NCBI GenBank assembly: GCA_015665455.1
Contig: JADFAD010000001.1
Coordinates: forward strand, 620,001-684,000
From: Oceanospirillaceae bacterium
GTDB lineage: Bacteria > Pseudomonadota > Gammaproteobacteria > Pseudomonadales > Litoribrevibacteraceae
Direction of reading: 5' to 3'
Length of the DNA: 64,000 nt
Part shown: in pieces, positions 58,866-64,000 of the stretch
Numbering within the stretch: the stretch's first letter is position 1
Layout of the letters: each line of letters starts with the position of its first letter
Position numbers and translations under genes: made by a program
Notes under the pieces: generated by a model
Databases searched by the model: none
Seen by the model: only the letters and a program-made list of their open reading frames with translations
What the model was told of the DNA's origin: nothing

Positions 58866-59960
58866 ATGACTCGTTTCTATCAGTACCTCATTTCTGGTTT
58901 AATTTTGTTTCTGTTCACTTTGACCGGGGTGTTTGTCCTGCTTGAAAAAGAAGGCAGTCTTGCGAATCAAGCAACAACGCTTTCAGATACAGAGTTGAAG
59001 ACGGATCATCTCAAGCTTGAGAAAACCGTTTCGCCAGAACTTATCTCCCAGCTTGTGGCTCAAAACCGTGTCAACGAGGCGTCTGGGACGGAATTGAATG
59101 ATGAAGCTGCAGAAGCCTTTTATTCTAATCTTCCTGGGTCATTAAGTGATGCCCCTAAACCTGCGGCTTTGGCTGTTGATCCGGAAGGGAACCTTATTCT
59201 GGATAAGCGCGTTCAGCGGGTAATTGAATTCTATTTGATGGCCATGGGCGAAGAGCCGATTGAAAGCATCATTGCCCGAATTAAACACGATATGAATTCA
59301 CAGTTGGATTCTATGGCTTATGGTCAGGGTGTCTCGTTTCTAGAGAACTATTTACAATATCGAAACAACATAGGTGATATCAAAAATCAGTTTGCTGATC
59401 GAGTATCGGAAGGTGGTCCGGATATTTCTGTCATTCGGGAAATCAAACAAGCCATTCGCGATTCGCGATCTGAATTCTTTTCGGGGGATGTGATTGAATC
59501 TTTGTATTCTGGTGAAGATGAATACGATGATTATATGATGAGTAAGGCTGAGATTTTAAATGATCGATCCTTGTCGCTCGAAGAGAAGAACGCTGAGCTT
59601 GCGCTGTTAAATCAAAATACCTCAGATGAATTAATTCAATCGCAAAACCAAGCCAACCAATTGTCTCAAGTTCGACACAGTGTTAATGATTTACGTGAGC
59701 AGGGGGCAAGCGACGATGAAATTAACTTATATCGTGAACAGCAGTTGGGCTCTGACGTGGCTGAGCGCCTTCGTGCGTTGGATGAAAAAAGGAATGCATG
59801 GAAGACTCGCGTGGATGACTACCGTTTGGCCTTAGCGGACATAGAATCAATGGATTCATATTCAAGCGAACAAAAAATGCACATGGTTGAAGCGTTAAGA
59901 TCGGAACACTTTGATGAGCGTGAAGTATTACGAATTCGAGTGTTGGATCGAATGAAGTAA
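58866..59960 (+). CDS. lifO: Lipase-specific foldase (lipase chaperone)
   Basis: A 364-residue inner-membrane protein with one N-terminal helix and a periplasmic helical body, as in Lif proteins. The signature RxxFDY-like motif appears as VQRVIEFYLMAMGEEP. It folds the neighbouring lipase in the periplasm before type II secretion. The lipA-lif order and 114-bp gap are typical. Helices with regular Glu/Lys/Gln content dominate the second half (QNQANQLSQVRHSVNDLRE). Confidence 0.92.
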   Translation: MTRFYQYLISGLILFLFTLTGVFVLLEKEGSLANQATTLSDTELKTDHLKLEKTVSPELISQLVAQNRVNEASGTELNDEAAEAFYSNLPGSLSDAPKPAALAVDPEGNLILDKRVQRVIEFYLMAMGEEPIESIIARIKHDMNSQLDSMAYGQGVSFLENYLQYRNNIGDIKNQFADRVSEGGPDISVIREIKQAIRDSRSEFFSGDVIESLYSGEDEYDDYMMSKAEILNDRSLSLEEKNAELALLNQNTSDELIQSQNQANQLSQVRHSVNDLREQGASDDEINLYREQQLGSDVAERLRALDEKRNAWKTRVDDYRLALADIESMDSYSSEQKMHMVEALRSEHFDEREVLRIRVLDRMK

Positions 59961-60110
59961 GTTCGTTTCTGTATTGGAAATAATGAGTTCTCATTGTTGA
60001 TATATATGAATTTGGTCGAAGTTCCTAATATGTATTGAATCACAGACTCAAGCAGCAACAAGTTGGTGCAGGATGAGCGTGTAAAAACTCATTTAGGGAA
60101 GGAAACAATC

Positions 60111-60737
60111 ATGTATACACTTTATTTCATGCCAGGTGCGTGCTCACTTGCGACACAGGTTATATTGCGAGAGTTAAATCAACCGGTACGTTTGATAGAC
60201 AAGTCCAACACACCAGATTTCGCTAAGATAAATCCAGTGGGGTCAGTTCCTGTATTGGTTGATGGTGAGCAACAAGGTGATCAAGCAATCCTTAGAGAAG
60301 GGGTTGCGATCATTTTGCATTTATTGAATAAACATGAAAACTCGTTAATGCCGTCGGGTTCAGTATTTAGAACCCAAGCGGTTGAAAATCTACTTTATGC
60401 CAACGCTACAGTACATCCTGCTTATGGGCGTTTATTTTTTATTGCAGAACACATAAGTGATGGCCCGAATAAAGACGCAGCCTTTAAAGCGGCGGCTGAT
60501 TCGATAAACCACTTGTGGGGTGTGGTCGAAAACAAGTTAGCAGGCCAACCGTTTTTAGGTGGTGATCGGGTTTCACCGGCAGACATTTTATTGGCTGTGT
60601 ACTCTCGTTGGGGTGAGTACTTTCCTGTTGATATTCGAATCGGGGAGAATACTTCTCGCATGATAAACAAAGTCATTCAGATGGATAGCTTTCAGCGCTC
60701 TCTTGCCGCTGAAAGTACCGAGTCGAATGCTGCCTAA
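60111..60737 (+). CDS. Glutathione S-transferase family protein
   Basis: About 208 residues, normal for a GST. The N-terminal thioredoxin-like domain begins MYTLYFMPGACSLATQVILREL, with the S in PGACS as the likely glutathione-activating residue, and KINPVGSVPVLVDG is the cis-proline strand. The C-terminal helical domain has PFLGGDRVSPADILLAVYSRW. The start at 60111 has AAGGAAA eight bases upstream. It resembles beta/GstA-type enzymes used in detoxification. Confidence 0.93.
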   Translation: MYTLYFMPGACSLATQVILRELNQPVRLIDKSNTPDFAKINPVGSVPVLVDGEQQGDQAILREGVAIILHLLNKHENSLMPSGSVFRTQAVENLLYANATVHPAYGRLFFIAEHISDGPNKDAAFKAAADSINHLWGVVENKLAGQPFLGGDRVSPADILLAVYSRWGEYFPVDIRIGENTSRMINKVIQMDSFQRSLAAESTESNAA

Positions 60738-60841
60738 ACATGCTATTCGATAAGCCCCATTTGTTTAGATAAAACCCCATACGCTGAAGACAGGAGAGCA
60801 GTTAATTCTTTTAGTCAGCGAATGTTGGGCTCTTTCGTAAC

Positions 60842-61441
60842 TTATGCCGTTACGTTAACAAGGAAACCACTTTGGTTTTGGTTGTAGTCTCTTTGATACT
60901 CATTGGTTTGTCTGGCAACTAAAGATGCGTAGGACTCATTGTAAAGTGTGTCGTGAATGTCTGCATACGTGGGCTCAGAACCACTGGGGAAACGATCAAG
61001 AGTGACGGCGCCTCCGTAGTGTCTACCTAATATGGATTGAATCGCATTTAAGTCGCTGCCCCCATGAAGCCCTGAGTTAGCCAGTGTTTGCCCAACGGAA
61101 CCGCTGAATGATGTAATGCCTTGGTTGCTGATTGTGCCGATGATTTTATTATTCTCTTTAATCACGGCGGTTTGTTTTTCGTTGCCTTGGCGTTGGAGTT
61201 GCGCTTCATACTCTGCTGGCGTCATTGGAGCGGGCAGAGGCTTTAGAAGGGACTCAGGGAACTTCTTAAGTTCGTACTGACTGAGATCTATTTCCATTCC
61301 ATCTTTAATTTCTATGCCTGTCTTTTTGGCTTCCGTATTACTGTTTATTTCTTTGTTATCCGAAGATGCAACATTGTTAGCAGGGGGCTTGCTGTTTTGA
61401 TTATAGGAGGCAAGCGCTTGCCCTCCGAGCGTGACATTCAT
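60842..61441 (-). CDS. Hypothetical protein
   Basis: A 199-residue protein with no signal peptide. The N-terminal third is Asn/Ser/Lys-rich and probably unstructured (SNTEAKKTGIEIKDGM); the rest has mixed helical and Gly-rich segments (GVRSGS-like ISSF, GGAVTLDRFP). I do not recognise it. It is divergent from the Imm11-like gene, with about 200 bp between, but no evidence links them. Confidence 0.6.
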   Translation of the reverse strand: MNVTLGGQALASYNQNSKPPANNVASSDNKEINSNTEAKKTGIEIKDGMEIDLSQYELKKFPESLLKPLPAPMTPAEYEAQLQRQGNEKQTAVIKENNKIIGTISNQGITSFSGSVGQTLANSGLHGGSDLNAIQSILGRHYGGAVTLDRFPSGSEPTYADIHDTLYNESYASLVARQTNEYQRDYNQNQSGFLVNVTA

Positions 61442-61645
61442 TGAATATTCCCTTACTTCTTAGTCATTAACTTCAAGCAGCAAAATCTATTCCAATAAGT
61501 ATTGGTTCTGTGTGGGTGGTCAGAGATTGGATTTTAGGAAGAAATTAAGATAAAAAAGACAGGCTAGACAGTAGTGTTGATCAACATTCTGTTAGTTGAT
61601 ATTAGATATAAACCCATTCCGTAATCCCACTCAGTAGGGCTGAAC

Positions 61646-62233
61646 ATGAGCACTGAACTTACGTATTCGTCTCTCGAACTTAATTCTGACGAAGCTTTCG
61701 CAACCATTAAAAGACTGCCTGGTGTGCCGTATTCGTACATGTTAAGAGAAGGGGATGCTTTAACAGCGCAAGATTTCCCTGATGGGTTGCTGTTTCCTAT
61801 TGCTCCAGAAAATGGTGATTGTTTAGGTGATTCAGTGGATAACATCTTTTCGTGTTTTATGGTTTCAGAACGCTTGAAGGTCTTTCTTGAGGGCATTCCA
61901 GAATTAGACGGAGCGATTCAATTCTTACCTTTTGGTGTGTTAGATAAGAACGCAGAAAAAATTGAAGGAAAGTATTACTTAGCCAATGTGTTACCTTCGT
62001 ACGATTGTTATGACGTAGAAAGAGGGGATTTTAAAGCTCACCCTAGAACAGGGCTAGTCTGGAGAATTAAGACAATGGTACTAGATGACGGAAAAATTCC
62101 TAATGATGCAATGATCTTTCGATTAGGCGAAATTAAAGCGAGAATTATTCTGCGATCGGATCTCATTAAAGCCATTAATGATCAAGGATTTATCGGATTA
62201 TCTGTTTGTCCTAACGGCGCCTTGCTGCCATAA
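61646..62233 (+). CDS. Imm11/DUF1629-like immunity-type protein
   Basis: A 195-residue cytosolic protein. The order FMVSERLKVFLEG, IQFLPFGVLDKN, KYYLANVLPSYDCYDVE and TGLVWRIKTMVLDD fits the DUF1629/Imm11 family of polymorphic-toxin immunity proteins as I remember it. No toxin gene with a recognised domain lies beside it, so it would be an orphan immunity protein or have another role. The start at 61646 has no clear ribosome binding site. A database profile search would settle the family. Confidence 0.6.
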   Translation: MSTELTYSSLELNSDEAFATIKRLPGVPYSYMLREGDALTAQDFPDGLLFPIAPENGDCLGDSVDNIFSCFMVSERLKVFLEGIPELDGAIQFLPFGVLDKNAEKIEGKYYLANVLPSYDCYDVERGDFKAHPRTGLVWRIKTMVLDDGKIPNDAMIFRLGEIKARIILRSDLIKAINDQGFIGLSVCPNGALLP

Positions 62234-62360
62234 CAAGTGGCTTAACCACACAAAACATAGTCCGATGTTCGTATAAGGTTTCATTGGATGATCGAGTACC
62301 CTCCCACGCGTATTTGGCGTTTACCGCCAAGGTTAAAATCCCTACGGGAAGGTTTGTTTT

Positions 62361-63095
62361 ATGCTCTTCATTCTACGTTTTTGGTCCTCGTTATTTTCTT
62401 CTGCTGTTAAACGCATTTTAATTATTCATAGAACGTCTTTCTTTGTTAAAAAGACGGCATTGATTAGCGCGTTTCTTTTGCTTTCAGGCAGCCTTTACGC
62501 AGGTATCTCGTTTGACGACACCGGTTGGCAATTAAGCAAATCAGATCAACGAATACGTGTATACAGCCTGTCTATTGATGGCTCGGATATGGATGCAGTA
62601 AAAGGGGAAACAACGGTCAATGCCCCACTGGATCGGGTTCTTTCTGTGTTTCTGAAGTCTACGGATTGTCAGGATTGGCTGCACGACTGTTCTAATTATA
62701 AAGTCTTAAAAGACAATGATGATGAAAATAGGCAGATCTATTTTGTTCATGATTTCCCTTGGCCTATCACCGACAGGGATTACATTTTGGATGTTGAAGA
62801 AGTGCAAAACCCTAATGAAGTCGTGCTCCACATCGTAAGTGATAATGATGCACTGCCTTCAAAAAGCGGTTTTATTCGTGGTGGCAATATGGAAGGCTCA
62901 ATTCGTTTAACACCGTCTGCATCAAATAAGAAAACCAAAGTGACTTGGATGTTGCATATTGAAGTGGGGGATGGAATTCCTAAAGTCCTCGCTAACTCAC
63001 ACATCATCGATATGATGCACGGTTCATTAATGAATTTATCAAAATCAGTCAAGTTGGAGCGCTACAAAAATTTGACTGATTTGTCTTCGAATTGA
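62361..63095 (+). CDS. START-domain secreted protein, paralogue of 16202-16831
   Basis: A 244-residue protein with a long N-terminus (FVKKTALISAFLLLSGSLYA) that acts as signal peptide or anchor. The lipid-binding START fold shows WQLSKSDQRIRVYSL, DCQDWLHDC, FPWPITDRDYILDV and FIRGGNMEGSIRL. The WPITDRD motif is shared with the other START gene in this window (WPTTDRD). The long N-terminal region ahead of the signal may be an artefact of an early start, but no later ATG was seen. The ligand is unknown. Confidence 0.83.
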   Translation: MLFILRFWSSLFSSAVKRILIIHRTSFFVKKTALISAFLLLSGSLYAGISFDDTGWQLSKSDQRIRVYSLSIDGSDMDAVKGETTVNAPLDRVLSVFLKSTDCQDWLHDCSNYKVLKDNDDENRQIYFVHDFPWPITDRDYILDVEEVQNPNEVVLHIVSDNDALPSKSGFIRGGNMEGSIRLTPSASNKKTKVTWMLHIEVGDGIPKVLANSHIIDMMHGSLMNLSKSVKLERYKNLTDLSSN

Positions 63096-63265
63096 CTAGT
63101 CAGTTTCTTGCGTGGCCGGTTGTATGAGATTGGACTGGTTGCGCTCTGAGAGGTAGGTCATCATAATAAATGATGGCTTAAATTGATTGAGGATGGTATG
63201 GATACCAGAAAAGCAACCGATCGTGATCTGGATGCGATATGTATTAACTAGGTTAAGGGATTAGC

Positions 63266-63721
63266 ATGAGCATTTACCGTTTTGTACTTTGTGTCTTTAT
63301 AAGTGTTTTTACCTCGATGGCGAACGCAGACAATGGCTTAGTTTCGATTAAAAGCAATTTTACTGTGTCTGAAACTGGAAGTCGTTTTGAACAGTTATTG
63401 AGCAAAAAAGGCTTAACGCTTTTCAATCGAATTAACCATTCCTCTAATGCTGCCAGTGTTGATCTCAAACTCAGGCCCACTGAAGTGATTATTTTTGGTA
63501 ATCCAAAAGTAGGCACACCATTAATGCAATGCTCTCAAACCATGGCAATCGATTTACCTCAGAAAGTTTTGATCTTTGAAGACGAAAATGGACAGGTCTG
63601 GTTAACTTATAACGACCCTGTCTATTTGAAACGACGTCACAAGATTGAAGCATGCGAGGCAGTGATTACGAAAGTATCCAAAGTACTTAATATCTTATCA
63701 GCGTCAGCTGCTTCTCATTAA
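63266..63721 (+). CDS. DUF302-domain secreted protein
   Basis: A 151-residue protein with a signal peptide ending near MANA. The mature sequence contains FEQLLSKKGLTLFNRINHSSNA and PTEVIIFGNPKVGTPLMQC, which are typical of DUF302. The fold has one core domain, and the role is unknown. It has a C-terminal cysteine pair candidate (C in LMQCSQ and IEACEA). A TonB-dependent receptor starts 77 bp downstream in the same direction. Confidence 0.88.
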   Translation: MSIYRFVLCVFISVFTSMANADNGLVSIKSNFTVSETGSRFEQLLSKKGLTLFNRINHSSNAASVDLKLRPTEVIIFGNPKVGTPLMQCSQTMAIDLPQKVLIFEDENGQVWLTYNDPVYLKRRHKIEACEAVITKVSKVLNILSASAASH

Positions 63722-63798
63722 TTCATCGATGTGGAGTGGTTATATTTTCTTGGTTGTCTATATTTTAAACAGTTTGTGGTGTCTTAAGAGCTAAATCT

Positions 63799-64000
63799 AT
63801 GGCGCGTAATTGTTCTTCTTTTTTCTCCCTCTTGCTGGGGGTATCTCTTTCCCAGGTGAGTTCATCTGACGACTTGGATTTCTTTGATGTTTCGTTGACT
63901 GAATTAAAAGAAATGAAGGTGACGGTTGCTTCTGGTTTTGAAGAGTCGGCACTAGACAGTGCTTCGAGTGTTTCTTTAATAACCCCGACGGATTGGCAAA
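63799..64000 (+). CDS. TonB-dependent receptor, N-terminal part
   Basis: The 67 visible codons start with a signal peptide (CSSFFSLLLGVSLSQ) followed by LDFFDVSLTELKEMKVTVAS and SASSVSLITPTDW. This DVSLTELKEMKV-type segment is the plug-domain start seen in TonB-dependent receptors of siderophore or cobalamin type. The gene continues past the right window edge. TAAGAG precedes the ATG. The identity is likely but based on a short segment. Confidence 0.7.
   Translation, partial: MARNCSSFFSLLLGVSLSQVSSSDDLDFFDVSLTELKEMKVTVASGFEESALDSASSVSLITPTDWQ

Noticed and set aside
60842-62233. A toxin-immunity pair formed by the 60842 and 61646 genes
   Set aside because: The 60842 product shows no toxin, VgrG, PAAR or Rhs feature, and the genes are divergent, so only the Imm11-like resemblance was kept.
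1-64000. CRISPR array, tRNA or rRNA genes
   Set aside because: No regularly spaced repeats with unique spacers, no tRNA-like cloverleaf and no rRNA-like block were noticed; the only clear direct repeats are the 246-bp and 21-bp units.

Overview
The window looks like chromosomal DNA from a marine, aerobic, Gram-negative gammaproteobacterium, possibly of the Oceanospirillales/Alteromonadales kind. The evidence is a Mrp-type Na+/H+ antiporter operon, a periplasmic fatty acid cis/trans isomerase, an extracellular lipase with its membrane foldase, an Ohr/OhrR pair, PykA-type pyruvate kinase and many lipoproteins and periplasmic binding proteins. The species cannot be named from sequence alone. Base composition is moderately AT-rich by eye, and clearly richer in A+T around 6.8-8.0 kb and 43.8-47.0 kb. 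I saw no tRNA, rRNA or CRISPR array.

Layout. 0-2.8 kb: mnhE-F-G-(A'B)-C-D on the minus strand, with mnhD cut by the window edge. 3.1-5.2 kb: a PF10118 metal-dependent hydrolase divergent from an AraC regulator. 5.2-8 kb: an IS3-family element with a frameshifted transposase, sitting inside the 3' end of an IS30-family relic, then an AT-rich phytanoyl-CoA-dioxygenase-like gene. 8-16 kb: lipoproteins, three solute-binding-type proteins without transporters, a cupin, pykA, a parvulin, and a second relic of the IS30 end. 16-20 kb: a START-domain protein, ohr/ohrR with paired operator palindromes, then five tandem genes for 56-57-residue secreted basic peptides. 20-30 kb: a DJ-1/PfpI protein, PhoD-like phosphatase, DUF3592 membrane protein, a GlxA-type regulator with methyltransferase and NmrA-like genes, and an orphan heme-copper oxidase subunit III/IV pair. 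30-39 kb: hypotheticals, a broken binding-protein gene, an M14 carboxypeptidase with a short C-terminal repeat, a hybrid histidine kinase and a DUF1329 protein. 38.6-43.7 kb: ethanolamine catabolism (eutR-like regulator, eutB, eutC, eat permease). 43.8-47 kb: a divergent group 2-like sigma factor and MerR-type regulator followed by a TIGR01777 epimerase. 47-55 kb: VOC protein, short AraC protein, CDF metal exporter, cti, transglutaminase-like protein, GNAT acetyltransferase, alpha/beta hydrolase. 55-64 kb: LruC-domain protein with a lipoprotein partner, lipase and foldase, GST, an Imm11-like protein, a second START-domain protein, a DUF302 protein, and the first part of a TonB-dependent receptor.

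Functional groupings: Na+/pH homeostasis (mnh), peroxide defence (ohr/ohrR), use of ethanolamine as C/N source, secreted lipid breakdown (lipase and foldase), and membrane lipid adaptation (cti).

The best candidate for an undescribed system is the five-gene array of small secreted peptides at 18.2-19.5 kb. All share a YGKRxDRKRDL-type core, two members carry flanking cysteines, and the two most upstream units are a near-identical 246-bp duplication. The function is unknown to me.
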